DNA of 64,000 bases from assembly GCA_030068145.1 (NCBI GenBank), contig JAPJBO010000284.1, positions 62,001-126,000 of the forward strand, in the 5' to 3' direction. The position numbers were made by a program, and so were the translations under genes. Shown piece after piece: positions 32,289 through 43,259 of the stretch; within the stretch, counting starts at the first letter, position 1; each line of letters starts with the position of its first letter. This stretch comes from Diplonema papillatum (lineage: Eukaryota > Euglenozoa > Diplonemea > Diplonemida > Diplonemidae). The notes under the pieces were generated by a model, which saw only the letters and a list, made by a program, of their open reading frames with translations, did not search any database and was not told the DNA's origin.

Positions 32289-32392
32289 GAACATTTCCGG
32301 AGCTGAGGCTTGCACTGATAAACGAAGTAACGGACGACCAGTAGTCACGTTGTGCAGGTCAATCATGTGCAACCGTTGTTCCAGAAATGTTC
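32289..32392. repeat. Repeat E, internally deleted 104-bp copy
   Basis: The ends GAACATTTCCGGAG and TTCCAGAAATGTTC remain while the centre is shortened, as expected for a MITE deletion derivative. It is followed by CCCTTCAGTACAGATGTGCT, as after copy 2. Confidence 0.85.
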
Positions 32393-32437
32393 CCTTCAGT
32401 ACAGATGTGCTAATAAATAGAGAAGGAAAAAAGAGGG

Positions 32438-34057
32438 TCAGCTGAGGACCACCCTGCCGGGCAGCATGCTGTGCCGCCCGAAGGCCTCGTCGTCGCTGTC
32501 GTCGCTGAGCTCCGGCGACTGGCTGCGCCTCGGCGACACGACCTTGACGCTCCGGGGCGACATCGAGCGGGCGCGCGGCGGCAGGCCGACGGGGCGGAAC
32601 AGCGGGCCACCTCCTGCTGCCACACCCGCCGCCTGCATCGCCGCGGGACCCGGCTGGCGGGGCGCCATGTATCGGGAGTGGGGAACCACGGCCTGCCCGC
32701 CGTACGTCGCGTTCGCACCGCCCTGCGGGTGCCCGGGGGGGGAGTAGGCCGCGGGAGGTCCAGAAGCCGTCGCCAGCGCCGGTTGTCGGACGGAGTGCGA
32801 GGCGCTGAACCCGGGATGGCTATTGTGGTCGGCGTAGGCGTGACGTCCCGCGGGGAGGGCACCTGCGCTGCCGACGGAAGGCGGGCCGGACACGGTGATC
32901 GACGCGCCGACCGCAATTTCGGGGTAGTGCGAGCGCACCGCGCCGTCGTTCGACAGGCTCTGGAACCCCCCGCCGGCGCGCTGCGGGGAGCTGCTGCTGC
33001 TGCTGGGAGCTTGGCGCGGGGCGTAGCCCCCGCCTTGCACTCCCGCGGATCTCCGCGGCGAGGCCGACAGACCCTGGCCGGCCAACGCCGTCGAGCTGGG
33101 CACTCTGCCGACGCTGTCGAACCCTGACGCGGGGCTGCGGGTGTGCGGGTTCATGACGTCTCGGATGGCCTCTTGAAGGGAGTCCCGCTCTTTCAGCAAC
33201 GCCGACGTCGGAGTCGCGACCATGCTCACCGAGTCGACCCTGAGCATGTCGGTGGTTCCGGACCAGGTGCGCTGGACACTGAGGGCCTCCGGCCTCTTTT
33301 TACCCCCGGCCCCCGCCGGCTGCGAGCCAGGCCACGCGTGCTGGTTGATGCCCTTGATCTCGGAGCTGAGGCGCTCCAGCGCGGCTTCTATGGAGTGCAT
33401 ATCGTCCGTGCCCCGGGAGGGCCTGGCCACGGGCACCGCAATGGGGTTTTGAACTGGAGGCGGGTTGGGCGAGACGGGAAGCAGCTCCGGCAGGCCGGTC
33501 GAGTCGCTGGCGGGCGTTTTCGGGAGGGGGTGGGCGTGTTCGGAGGGTGCGGGCGTCGGCGATGTGATGGACCACGGGGAGGCGACGTTGCCGTGCTTCC
33601 CGTCTGCCTTCAGCTCTGCGGGCGACACGCCGCGCTCGCCGGCGCCGGCGTCTGCGCGCGGGCAGGAGGGGCCGCGGGACGGCGGGTCGTCGGCGAGGGT
33701 GTGCCGGTACGACTGCTGCAGCCAGAGGCGCTTCAAGTGCGTGACCTCCAGCTCGAGCTGCGCCTCGCGCTGCGTCTTCGCGGCCGCGGCGCCGCCGCCG
33801 CCGCCGAGCGTCTGCGTGGCCCACAGCTGCTTCATGTCGTCGAGTTCGCGCTCCAGCCGGTCCGCCCGCTGCGCTTCGCGGTCGATCCTTCTCTGCATGT
33901 CCATCACCACCCGCACCACCTCGCCGCCGTCAGGCGCTTCGCCGTGCGCCATCAACTCGCTCACCTCCTGTGGGCAAGAAAGTTGAAGTATGGTCATCAG
34001 GCACACTCCCCAGAGGCTCCAGGTGTCGAGTTGTGCAAGAGATACAGTCTTCGCCAT
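32438..34057 (-). CDS. Disordered Ser/Pro-rich protein with N-terminal coiled coil, mini-intron
   Basis: Exon 1 (34007-34057) encodes 17 residues, MAKTVSLAQLDTWSLWG. A 39-nt intron, 33968-34006 (donor GTGTGC, acceptor CCCACAG), leads to exon 2 (32438-33967), for 526 residues in total. The intron length is a multiple of three and has no in-frame stop, so unspliced mRNA would read through with 13 extra residues. Residues of about 35-100 form a coiled coil (RRIDREAQRADRLERELDDM, then REAQLELEVTHLKRLW). The rest is low-complexity Ser, Pro, Gly and Ala with several SP/SPRR motifs, probably phosphorylated and disordered, ending SDDSDDEAFGRHSMLPGRVVLS. No family recognised. A scaffold or cytoskeletal role is only a guess. 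The frame stays open further upstream of the ATG, but that part is repeat-derived and was not used. Confidence 0.6.
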   Translation of the reverse strand: MAKTVSLAQLDTWSLWGVCLMTILQLSCPQEVSELMAHGEAPDGGEVVRVVMDMQRRIDREAQRADRLERELDDMKQLWATQTLGGGGGAAAAKTQREAQLELEVTHLKRLWLQQSYRHTLADDPPSRGPSCPRADAGAGERGVSPAELKADGKHGNVASPWSITSPTPAPSEHAHPLPKTPASDSTGLPELLPVSPNPPPVQNPIAVPVARPSRGTDDMHSIEAALERLSSEIKGINQHAWPGSQPAGAGGKKRPEALSVQRTWSGTTDMLRVDSVSMVATPTSALLKERDSLQEAIRDVMNPHTRSPASGFDSVGRVPSSTALAGQGLSASPRRSAGVQGGGYAPRQAPSSSSSSPQRAGGGFQSLSNDGAVRSHYPEIAVGASITVSGPPSVGSAGALPAGRHAYADHNSHPGFSASHSVRQPALATASGPPAAYSPPGHPQGGANATYGGQAVVPHSRYMAPRQPGPAAMQAAGVAAGGGPLFRPVGLPPRARSMSPRSVKVVSPRRSQSPELSDDSDDEAFGRHSMLPGRVVLS

Positions 34058-35462
34058 TTTTGCTTCTCTTTGGCACTCGGTTGTAGCAAACCCCATTTTT
34101 GAGTGTTTTTTGAGTGAGTTTTGGCAGCGGTGTCCGTTCAGAGCTCCGAGCAGGATTTCGAAGATTTGTGTTGAACGACGCATTTCGAAGACTTGCGTCA
34201 TATCTTTCCAAGAACAGTGGTCGGCAAACCGACCACTTTCGACCACTCGTTTGCCTCTCACTGGCACCGGGAACTTTGAAGTACTTGGACCACATGGATC
34301 AGCATGCACGATAAAGCCGCTAAGCAGCGGCAAAATGCAAATCATCAATGAGCAGGCAGTGCTCCCGCTAAGGAAAAAACCGGAGGAATTCCTCGAAAAA
34401 AAAAAGGTGCTGAAAAATGCCCCGGAGGAATTCCTCCGGGGGGCCCTGAGGAATTCCTCCGGCCTGGTACCTGGGGGTGTAGGAGTGAACCCGTGTGGGT
34501 GTAGCTCGCGACTAGTACTGGTCATGAAGTCTTTGCAGAATGTTTCTACCTCGACTTTGGTACCAGCGGCACGGACTGCTTCAAAAGCTTCCGCGCCTGG
34601 GGCACAAGATGTGGCTGATGGTACGAGCATGTTGTCACATTGGGCGTCAAAACTGACTGAGCCCAACACAAAACTGTGGTGAAGAGGGAAGGACAGTGCT
34701 ATCCTCATGCTTATCAGGAGTTCTTGTGCTCTCAAAGACTCTTTGGGCAGACTGCTGTGACAACATGCCAGTTTTGGCATCTTCGTACCGCCCCTGACAA
34801 AGCGTCCATTTTTTTTCCGCGCCTGCGGCGCAGGTATTCTTGACTATGTAGGACTACCTCATTATTTGTCTCGTTTTGTTCAAAGTGTCCACCGGCAAAG
34901 GATTCATATCAAATTTATAAGGTGTGTTGATGACTGGTAGGAGTGCAGTGATATTTTGGCATGAGATCTCGCTTGTGAGGATTTCTAGTGCTCAGCACCT
35001 TTCGGCTGACACACTGCAGTGCCATCTGCTTCTATCTACCACTACCCAGCTTGTGCACTGCACGAACATCATGAATTGCTGGTGTTTGCTTCCTCTGGCA
35101 TGTCGGAGGGTTGGCGGTCAGAAGCTGGAGCCAAAGCTACAGTGAAAAAAGCAGGTGTCGTGCGGATTCGCACGCATTTTGGTTGTGGTGGAGCAACCCC
35201 AGCTCACCGTGGGAGCACTGACAGACACTGCTAAAAAAAGCGCGACACCGCGACAGCACCAAAAAAAAAAAAAAAAAACCTTTCCTGATTTAGGCTTCCT
35301 CCGGCATTTCGGAGGTAAAGCGGGAGCACTGTGAGCAGGGTATAAAAAAAAAGGCTCAAATATGAATTAAATGCGCTTCTGCGTGCCGGCAGAGTGGCAT
35401 CAATCAACGGATGAAGCATTCCGCCGACTACCGTCTCAACTCCCCGGTCATCCAACGGCCCG
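34058..35462. other. Intergenic with repeats and EcoRI-centred palindromes
   Basis: A repeat J copy lies at about 34272-34335. Three GAGGAATTCCTC palindromes lie at 34383-34462, the middle one part of a perfect 22-bp palindrome (34420-34441). A degenerate repeat D lies at 35120-35211. An A18 run lies near 35261-35278. A minus-strand frame near 34510-34640 (MLVPSATSCAPGAEAFEAVR) has protein-like composition but no splice support. Confidence 0.55.
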
Positions 35463-38126
35463 TTGCCCCGCCCCCACGTCCGCTACCACGACCCCCACGC
35501 CGCCACGGTGCAGGCGCGGTGTGACCGGCTGGTGCCCCTCTTGCCTGCTCGGTGCACAGCCCCGAGGGGAGATGCGTCTGGAGACGACACGCTGCAGCTT
35601 CCCCCCCAAATCAATCGGCATTCCCCACATTCAATCAACTTTGCGGGAGTGTCTCTCGTTGGACACCATCCGGGCACTGCCCGGTCGCCTGACTCCCGTG
35701 AATCCCATTCTTCCCCGATTGCAGGGGAACCCCCTGCGCAGCGACTCGGTGCGGGTTCGGACCCGCAGAGTGACGCAGCGCGTGACCCCGCAGGCGCGAC
35801 GACTTGCGGTTACGCAGCGCATGACATCTGCCACGGCGGCGGTGTCGGGTTGGGCAGCACATGCCCTGATGCGCAGCGACTCGGTCCGGTAGAAGGTTCC
35901 CTGGTGGGACACGACGTGGCGTGCTCAGGCGGCGCGCTACGACCCGGTCCGGTTGAGGTTTTTGGGGAGGCGACATGTTTCGCGACAGGGGAATGGGGAC
36001 CTGCCCTTGGGATAGCTCCCGGGGCGGTAAGCGGGTTTGACCCGTCATGTTTTACAGGATTCGCTCCGTCTGGTTTGAATCAAACCATTGTTCCATTTCT
36101 ATGTCCTTGGGGTTCTCCGCAAGGACCGTTTTTCATGGGTGGTTCTTCACCTCCAGGGTGGTTACCACCAGTTGGTACCGCGTTTTCGCGGTCTCTTCCT
36201 CAACCTGGCGTTGTAGGGGGAACAGCTACACCAGGTGGGCTTGAAAGCTCCGGTGCAGCGGCGCCTGTGCACCACATCTCGGGAGTTCCTCCAGGGGGGT
36301 TTTCCCCCATGGCTTCCGCGCTTCAGAGCGTTCCGGAGTTCAAGGTTGCTGATCTGCTGCCTGCCGAAGAGTTACCCGCTCCGTCAGCCATGCCCGGCAC
36401 TGAGTTTACTGCATTGCCGCCGCACGTAGGGGATTATCTGGCTCCGCTGAGCGACGTTGTGGGCCGTCGGGTCCACGGCTTTACCAGACGTGCGCACAAC
36501 ACGCGTCTTCCACAGTCGCAGGCGGAAAAGGAGGCACCTCTCCACGTGGCGGCGGTGCCGGCCATGGACACGGCGGCGCTCCGGCTCAGGATGAAACCTG
36601 ACGTACGCGCTAGATTTGACTCGGTCTGGAATGCCACGTTTTTCCCCGTTCGTGACGATCAAGAAGGAGACTCGTCCGGGGGCCAGCAGAGGAGGAGTCA
36701 CCTCAGGTGCTCCCACGCTTCCGAGCTCGTGAGGCTTGGCATTGCGTCGCCTTCCGACACGCCGGGCACTTTCCGCAACGTGCCTTTTACGGTCGTGGAG
36801 GACAAGGCGGGCCGCCTGCGTCAACGGTTCATTCTGTGGACGCAGGAGGCTAACGATTTGCTAAGCCGCCAAGGCTACGTGGCTCAGGTGCCATTGGGCC
36901 ATGTCTCGGAGTACCTCGATGTCGTAGAGTCCGAGTGCGCCACAACGCGTGATTTGCGTTGTGGCTTTTATCAAGTAAAAGTCCCTGAGGAGGCTCGAAA
37001 GAACTTCGGTTTTCTCGATGAAGATGGCAATGCCTACGTCCTAAATAGGCTGCCGATGGGACACTCGTGTGCACCAGAGCTGATGCACACGCTAACAGCT
37101 GTGTTAGCAAGCCACCCGGACTTCGTTGGGCCTGAATTCACGGCCGACGGGGTAACAGTCCATGCCTGGGTGGATAATATTCGTATTTGTGGATCCCGTG
37201 CCGCAGTGCTCTGCCAGACCGAGAAGCTTGATCGGCTGGCCGCACGGGTCCACGCTTCTTGGAAGCCCGAGGATAGCAACGACGCTTCCTTGGGCTATGA
37301 TTTTATAGGGGTCAGTTTTGACCACGGTCGGAAGACCGTCTCTCCGGCGGCTCGCCTGATCGAAAAGATCCGGGCCGTCGATCTCTCTAGCCCCACCGCC
37401 GGCGATTTAGAATCGCTCGGCGGTCGTCTGCTCCATGCGAGCTCAGTCGTGAACGCGTTCCCCGGCTCGTTCTGGTTCGCCGTCAAGTTCTTGCGACGGA
37501 TAACGAACAGCCTCAACAAGGGAACCCGCACGCAGTCAGAGACTGTGCGTGTGCCGGCCTCCATACGGAGGGATTTGCGATCATGGATCGATTCTGTCGA
37601 TGTGAACAGAAAGTTCACGCGTCCGTCCACGAACCGCCCGTACGCGGTCTACGTGGACGCTTCCTTGCTGGGGTGGGGTGCTGTCCTGGTTGACCGGCAG
37701 ACAGCAGAACTGACTGTGTTGGGTGGCACGTGGACCGAGCAGGAGACTCGGCACCACATAAACACGCTTGAAGCACTGGCTCTGAAGAGAGCCGTAGATG
37801 CGCTACCCCCGTCAGTGGCAGGGAGCGCGGTCGACATCCATGTCGACAATACGACCGTGGTCGGGGTGGCGCGGAAGAAAAACTGCATGCTCAACAAGGC
37901 GTTGAATGACGCAGTTGTGCACGCGTTGACCCGACTACGCGATTTGAAATGTTCCTGGTCCATCTCGTGGATCAGCACGAAGGAAAACCCGGCCGATGTC
38001 CCTTCGAGAGTTGCTCTTGCCGCTGACGCCTCGGAAGAGGATCGACAGCGACTTTTACTTGCGGTGAGGGCATTCTTTACTCGCGAGGGGGCTGGTGGCG
38101 TGACGTCGTCCCAGCGGCGATCATAG
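35463..38126 (+). mobile_element. Retroelement ORF: reverse transcriptase and RNase H, plus strand
   Basis: An 887-residue frame. The N-terminal half (to about 430) is Pro/Gly/Ser-rich and gag-like only in composition. The RT domain runs from about 444 (EDKAGRLRQRFILWTQEAN) through RLPMGHSCAPELMHTL to the catalytic box, which reads AWVDNIRICG near 568 instead of the usual YxDD. RNase H follows from about 728 (YVDASLLGWGAVL) with the NTLEALALKRAV and IHVDNTTVVG blocks, and ends in STKENPADVPSR. This RT/RNase H order and the NPADxxSR end resemble DIRS-like (tyrosine-recombinase) elements such as those of kinetoplastids. No protease, integrase or tyrosine recombinase is visible nearby, so the copy may be incomplete. 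It runs against the direction of all host genes. A fragment of its 3' region lies at 20668-20872. Confidence 0.8.
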
Positions 38127-38164
38127 CTTGCCTCATGGTCGGTGTTCTTCCCCTTCGTTTGTTT

Positions 38165-38329
38165 GTAAGTATCCGCTTTGCTTTCACCCTTTGTTTTCAG
38201 ATGGAGATGCACGAGCCGACCGGAGGAAGGGGTCAGCACAAGCCCCAGGTAGCCAAGCCAGTGCGAGAGGCCAGAAGACGCCAGCTCCAATTCTCTGATC
38301 GAGTGACCAACCGCCCCGAAGATGCATAG
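38165..38329 (+). mobile_element. Retroelement 3' region: intron-like 36-mer and short ORF
   Basis: A sequence with perfect intron ends, GTAAGT to TTTTCAG (38165-38200, 36 nt), is followed immediately by ATG and a 42-codon frame (MEMHEPTGGRGQHK, ending RPEDA; 38201-38329). In the 20.7-kb fragment the same 36-mer is present but its CAG is GAG. It could be the acceptor for a second retroelement ORF through trans- or cis-splicing. Confidence 0.4.
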
Positions 38330-38339
38330 AATTGGAAGT

Positions 38340-38503
38340 TCTGTGGAGGCGTGGCTGGCCGCCGTGGCCATCACGCTGGCCGCCGTCGTGGCCATCACGC
38401 TGGCCGCCGTCGTGGCCATCACGCTGGCCGCCGTGGCCATCACGCTGGCCGCCGTGGCCATCACGCTGGCCGCCGTGGCCATCACGCTGGCCGCCACGGT
38501 CTG
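38340..38503. repeat. GC-rich minisatellite of 21- and 24-bp units
   Basis: Units of CTGGCCGCCGTGGCCATCACG, some with an extra CGT, are repeated about seven times. On either strand they give short amino acid repeats in open frames. Confidence 0.95.
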
Positions 38504-38877
38504 CGTCTCTTCTGTGGGGCTTTTTTTTGGATAAGCACCTGCTTGCCACCGACTTGCCCCACTCCCTTTGTTACGGGGGTGAACCGTCCCTACGCAACGC
38601 AGAATCGGTAAACATCCGCGTAAGGCTCATCCCGGCGGTCCATTGTCTCAACAAGGGACACTCGAAGAATTTCGCGGCCAATGTCCTTCTGACGAGGATA
38701 TTCGACGCCGCTCGGGCTGCCGGCCTTGGCATCAGTGCCGAGTGGGTTCAGACCGGTGCGCAAAGGGCCGACCCCTACACCCGCGGGGTGCTGGCCCTAG
38801 TGAGCGACACGCCAGAGAGTGTCTGGTCGCCTCATGCAGGGGATCTTGAAGATGGGCCCTCTGCAACAAGCTGCTGA
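38504..38877 (+). mobile_element. Second, diverged RNase H-like retroelement remnant
   Basis: The frame reads LNKGHSKNFAANVLLTRIFD, then GISAEWVQTGAQRADPYTRG. These align in spacing with LNKALNDAVVHALTRLRDL and SWISTKENPADVPSR of the neighbouring element's RNase H end. It is a different lineage, not a copy of the adjacent one, and nothing upstream of the RNase H end is kept, so it is a remnant. Confidence 0.5.
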
Positions 38878-39069
38878 GGTGTTCGGGTGATCCAACCAGC
38901 TTCTCGTTAACAAGTACGAGAAGCATGTTGGAATCGCGCCCCACCGGCTTCTCCCGTGACACAAAAATGTAGACGAGACGATTCGGGACCCGAACAAAAC
39001 ATCAGTGCGCTCGTGCGGGAGTGACACGACCGAGCATTGCGGCGCTTCGACACCAACCGCACGTTCGCT

Positions 39070-39275
39070 ACAACAGGCCGGAAAACAGAAAACGACGGGC
39101 GCTTCGTTTTGATTGTGCGTGCCGGTTGATTGTTTCCCCACTTGTATTTTACCGTTCCCTTCATTTTCAGAGGAATTCTCATCAGCAACCAAAGCACGCT
39201 GCCTATGCCTTTTTAGCCTGCAGATTAGCGCCCCGCAATGCTCACCAGCAACGTTAGTACTGAAATGAAAGCTCG
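39070..39275. repeat. Repeat K, copy 3
   Basis: Blocks GGGCGCTTCGTTTTGATTGT, CCACTTGTATTTTACC, GGAATTCTCATCAGCAACCA, GCACGCTGCCTA and GTTAGTACTGAAA are in order. It lies directly downstream of the Lys-rich gene stop. Related copies lie at 935-1145 and 16236-16400. Confidence 0.75.
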
Positions 39276-42200
39276 TCAACTCGCACAACCGCGGCTGATG
39301 CAATACTGATGATGCTGATGATGGGATGCGAGTGTTGTTTTCGTTGAACGCCCCTGATAGTTTTCGACGTAAACCTGTCTAAGTGAAAAAACACCACGGT
39401 TCGCGGCGACGAGCTTCGCAGTTCAACATTTCATGTTTGAGAAAAAGAAGGAAAAGCAGAAATAGCATACCGGTTGCGCTTCGTGTTCGGTCGGAGCGCA
39501 CAGCTGGCGTCCTGCCGATTGTGTCCGGGGCGGCGTAACCGAGTATGACTTCGACAGGAGGGGAGAGCCGGCCCGCCGGTTCGAGGCGCCGTACGACGGC
39601 GACCTGTGCTCCGCGACCGCCGGCGAGTGGAAGACCTGCATGGCGGGCGCCTGGCCGAGCCGGTGCAGCGGCTGGTCCAGGAGCACCCCCGCCGTCTGCG
39701 TCAGCGCCGGCGTCTCGGCCGGGGCCGCCGTGCTCGACCGCTGCGACGCCGCCTTCCGCCGCAGCGGCTGCCCCGTCACCGGATCGCGCGTGAGAACCAG
39801 CGAAGTCGGCCGCGGCCCGGGCACCCGCGCCTGACGGGGCTGCACCGTGTTCGCCAGCGGGCTCTTGCTCCGCGTGCACGACGCCGACCGGGTTGACGCC
39901 TGGTGCGCCGTCATAGACATCGACGAGCCTAACCCCAACCCAACTGCCCTGCGTGGGACCTGCCCCGGGGCCCCCATCTTCACCCGTGCGGGCACCGCCG
40001 GCTGCGGGGACGCGAAGCTGAGAGTTTGCCCTGCGAGCCCTTTGCTTCCGTCGTCGAAGGCGGAGGTCTGCGGGGGTTTGCGGTGGGACGCCGCGAACCC
40101 GCGCTTGGCCGCCGGTTTCTGCGCGGGGGCCGGCTCGGGGGCCGCCAGGCGGGCGCTTTGGGTGTACTTGTCGACGATGGCGTCGAAAAGGGCTTCCTCG
40201 TGGCCTTCGTACGCCTTCAGTAGGTCGTCGACGCCCTGCACCTTCGCCGGGTTGTGCGTCGCGTAAAACCGCACGATCCGCTCGCGCCAGCGGGCGGCCT
40301 CCGCCTTCTGCGCGCCGCTGTCGAGCGGCTCCTGTATAGGGACCGCTGGGCAGCCTGCCGAAGAAGGGCTCTTCGTGTACTTGATGGGCGGCGTCGATTC
40401 CTCCTCGTCTCCGTCCAGCAGCAGCACGGACGCCGCCGCGAAGCTGCCTTGCTGGTCGCCTTGGTAGCCGCCCCCTGGAGTCGACCCGCAGCTGACTAGT
40501 GGCTCGTCTTCCGACCCGTCTCCGTCTTCGTGGCAGGGTTCCTCCATCACCAGTTCTTGGAGCCCTGCGTCCGGGTCTTCGGACAGTTCTTCGTACTGGT
40601 CGCAGCTCTCGTTCCGGTACAGAACTCGCTCGGCGGGGTCTGTACAGGGCGGAGGTTGCGGCGGTGCATGCCTGTCGGCATCGCCGCCGGGCCCGACGGA
40701 GTCGGAACTCCCCTCGGGGACGTCCTTCGCCGGGTTACCGCTGAATCCAGACGCCTCGTCTCGGCTCATCCTGCGGTCCGACCGCGGCCCGCCGCCGGCC
40801 GGCTTCCGGCTTTGTTCTCCGCCGCGCAGAGTCCCCGGGTCGCCCATCCCCCCGTTGGAGTCGGGCTGGGCCTGCTCGTGCTCCGCGGGTTTCCCGCGCC
40901 ACCGGTCGCGGGCGGGGGGCGGTGGCGCGGTGCCGGCTGCTTCGCCGTCGTTTTCCGCGTCTTTGCCGCGGCCGGGCTGCCTTTTCCCGCGTTTGCCGTC
41001 GGCGGCGGGGACTCGGTCGCGTTCCGTCTGTTTAATCGTGTCGTCGCCGCCAGGCCCTTGGCCGGCCTTCCGCTCCGCGCCGACAGCCCCCCCGAAGCCC
41101 GCGGACTGCGTCGGTTCGCGCGCCGGCTGGCTGGGAGGGGTCGACTGGGCCGCCGGGTCCAGCCCCGCGTGCTGCCGCCGCTCTCTCTTCCGGTCTCTTT
41201 CGGACTCCTTCGCTTTCGGGCCGTGGGCGGCCTGCTCTGGGGCCTCGGTCGGGGAGTCCCGGTTCCGCTCCGACGAGCTTTTCTTCAAGCCCCCCCCGTC
41301 GTCCGCGACGCCCTTTTTCCGCTCACCGAACAAGCTTTTCGGGTCGTTGCTCTTGTCCTGATCCGCGGCCTTTTTCGACCCGCCTTCAGCTTCGGACTTG
41401 CTTTTACGCAGCTCCCCGAAAAGGGGTGTCGGGTCTGCAGGCTTGTCCTGGGGACCCGACCGCGGCGAGGTTTTGCGCCGCTCGCCGAAAGGAAGCGATG
41501 CGTCGGAAGGCTTGTCTTGGGGGACCGACGGAGGTGAGTTTTTCCGCCGTTCGCCGAAAGGGAGCGCCGCGTCGGAAGGCTTGTCTTGGGGGAGAGACGG
41601 GGGCGAGCTTTTCCGCCGCTCGCCGAAAAGGGGCGTTGGGTCTGCAGGCTTGTCTTGGGGAACCGACGGGGGCGAGCTTTTCCGCCGCTCGCCGAAAAGG
41701 GGCGTCGGGTCCGCGGGCTTGTCCTGGGGAACCGACCGCGGTGAGGTTTTACGCCGCTCGCCGAAAGGAAGCGCCGGGTCCGAAGCCTTCTCCTGCGGGG
41801 GATCGGACGGCGGCACGCTTTTCCGCCGCTCTCCGAAGAGGGGCGCTGGGTCTGCGGTCTTGTCCTGGGGGACCAGCGGGGGCGAGGTTTTCCGCCGCTC
41901 GCCGAAGAGAAGCGACGGGTCTGAAGCCTTCTCCTGGGGGGGATCGGACGGGGGCATGCTTTTCCGCCGCTCTCCGAAGAGGGGCGCCGGGTCCGAAGCC
42001 TTCTCCTGGGGATCGGACGGGGGCATGCTTTTGCGGCGTCCTCCGAAAAGAGCCGCCGGGTCGGAAGCTTTGTCCTGGGGATCGGACGGGGGCATGCTTT
42101 TCCGCCGCTCTCCGAAAGGGTTGGACGCGCGGTCCGGCGCGGGGCCTTCCTGAGGCCCGCCGCCGTCGCCGCCCGGGACGCTCCGCCTGCGGTCGCCGAA

Positions 42201-42755
42201 GGCGGTTTTCGGGTCGTCGGCGGCCTTGCCCGTCGGGGAAACGGGGCGAGGGACCTTGTCCGCCTTCCGGTGGCCTCCGTGGCTGGGCTGCCGCTGCTTG
42301 TCGTCGGCGGAGTGGAAGGAGGAGTCAAGCCGCACCCGTTTCTCGCTCTTCCGCCCGCCAGCTTCGCTGCCGGTGAAGCTGCTGTTCAGAATGCTGCCGC
42401 TCTCCGACTTGGCGGACAGGCTCCCGTTCAGCGCGGAGCCATCCGCGGGGTGGGCCGAACCCTGCCTCCCGGGCCGTTGGTCCGGCGGGGCGTCCTTCTC
42501 GTCTTTGCGCTCCTTCTTGTCCTTTTTGTCCTTCTTCTCTTTCTTGTCCTTGTCGCCCTTCTTGTCCTTGTCTTCCTTCTTGTCCTTTTCTTCCTTCTTG
42601 TCCTTTTCTTCCTTCTTGTCCTTCTTCTCTTTCTTGTCTTTCTTCCCCTCCTTCCCAGCGCCGTCGCCGGTGCCGGCGAAGGATCCGTCTGCACCGCCTC
42701 GTTCCATCTTCAAGGCAGCCATGAGTTCCGCCGGCTGGAGCAGCGGCGAGGGCAT
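39276..42755 (-). CDS. Large disordered Lys-rich protein with RRKS repeats, two exons
   Basis: Exon 1 is 39471-42755 (1095 codons) and ends at donor CCG|GTATGC. A 96-nt intron and acceptor TTAGACAG lead to a proposed last exon, 39276-39374, encoding 32 residues (VYVENYQGRS, ending GCAS). Total 1127 residues. Residues of about 32-90 are a KKDKKE run. About 200-460 consist of some 10-11 repeats of about 25 residues around GERRKS(M/S)PPSxPQDKxxDPxxLF. RRKS is a basophilic kinase type site, so this may be a multi-phosphorylated spacer. Near 832 is the motif IVRFYATHNPAK, then VDDLLKAYEGHEEALFDAIV, a short repeat type I associate with kinetoplastid and other protist proteins. The C-terminus is Ser/Arg/Pro-rich. 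No enzyme domain. The last exon is inferred only from splice motifs and frame. Confidence 0.65.
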
Positions 42756-43092
42756 TTACCCGGGCCTCCCCGGCGTGCGGCTCGCGGTTGCTGCTCTCTC
42801 CTTTTCCCCCCGGGTCCGAGGTCGCGCAGGGTGGGGGAGAGAGGAGGCTGGGGGTGGGACAGCCCTCCCCCGCCCTCTCTTTCCCCTGCGAGGCTTGGGT
42901 TTCCTGCTTTGCGCCAACGTTCGCTTTTTTCGCCCACCGGCCCTGCTCCCTCGTTCCGCCCCTGCTTGATTTGGGGTTCTGTTGAAATCAGTGGCGCGGA
43001 TCAGGGTGAACGGTACGCGGGCCGTCTGGATATGCATCCTCATAGTATTATGCCAGTATTGAGACCAATACTGAACAGTGCATGTACACAGT
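42756..43092. other. 5' spacer of the Lys-rich gene
   Basis: GC-rich, with purine/pyrimidine asymmetry (CCTCTC runs on the plus strand). No gene seen. Confidence 0.5.
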
Positions 43093-43157
43093 GCGTAGCA
43101 GCACTGCACAGTGCATGTAGTATGTACAACTACATGCACTGTGCAGTGCTGCTGCGC
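43093..43157. repeat. Long perfect hairpin, 28-bp stem
   Basis: Arms of 28 bases around CAGCACTGCACAGTGCATGTAG and its reverse complement, with one G-U compatible position and a 9-base loop (TATGTACAA). The pairing continues weakly outward. The size and quality are in the range of a small-RNA precursor, but expression cannot be judged. Confidence 0.85.
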
Positions 43158-43259
43158 GCTGTGCACCAATACCTAGCTCCTCCTGCGGGCTTAGGTATTA
43201 GGTATACGCTCGGATGGTGCACGGAACCCGTCCCGGGGCACCCACAACCGGTGTGTGGA

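Noticed and set aside
33143..34102. Plus-strand frame of 319 codons
   Set aside because: Antisense to the coiled-coil gene; composition follows the complementary codon pattern.
34058..34780. N-terminal extension of the coiled-coil protein to a 780-residue frame
   Set aside because: It runs through repeat J and the EcoRI palindromes; MAKTVSL at 34057 is a better start.
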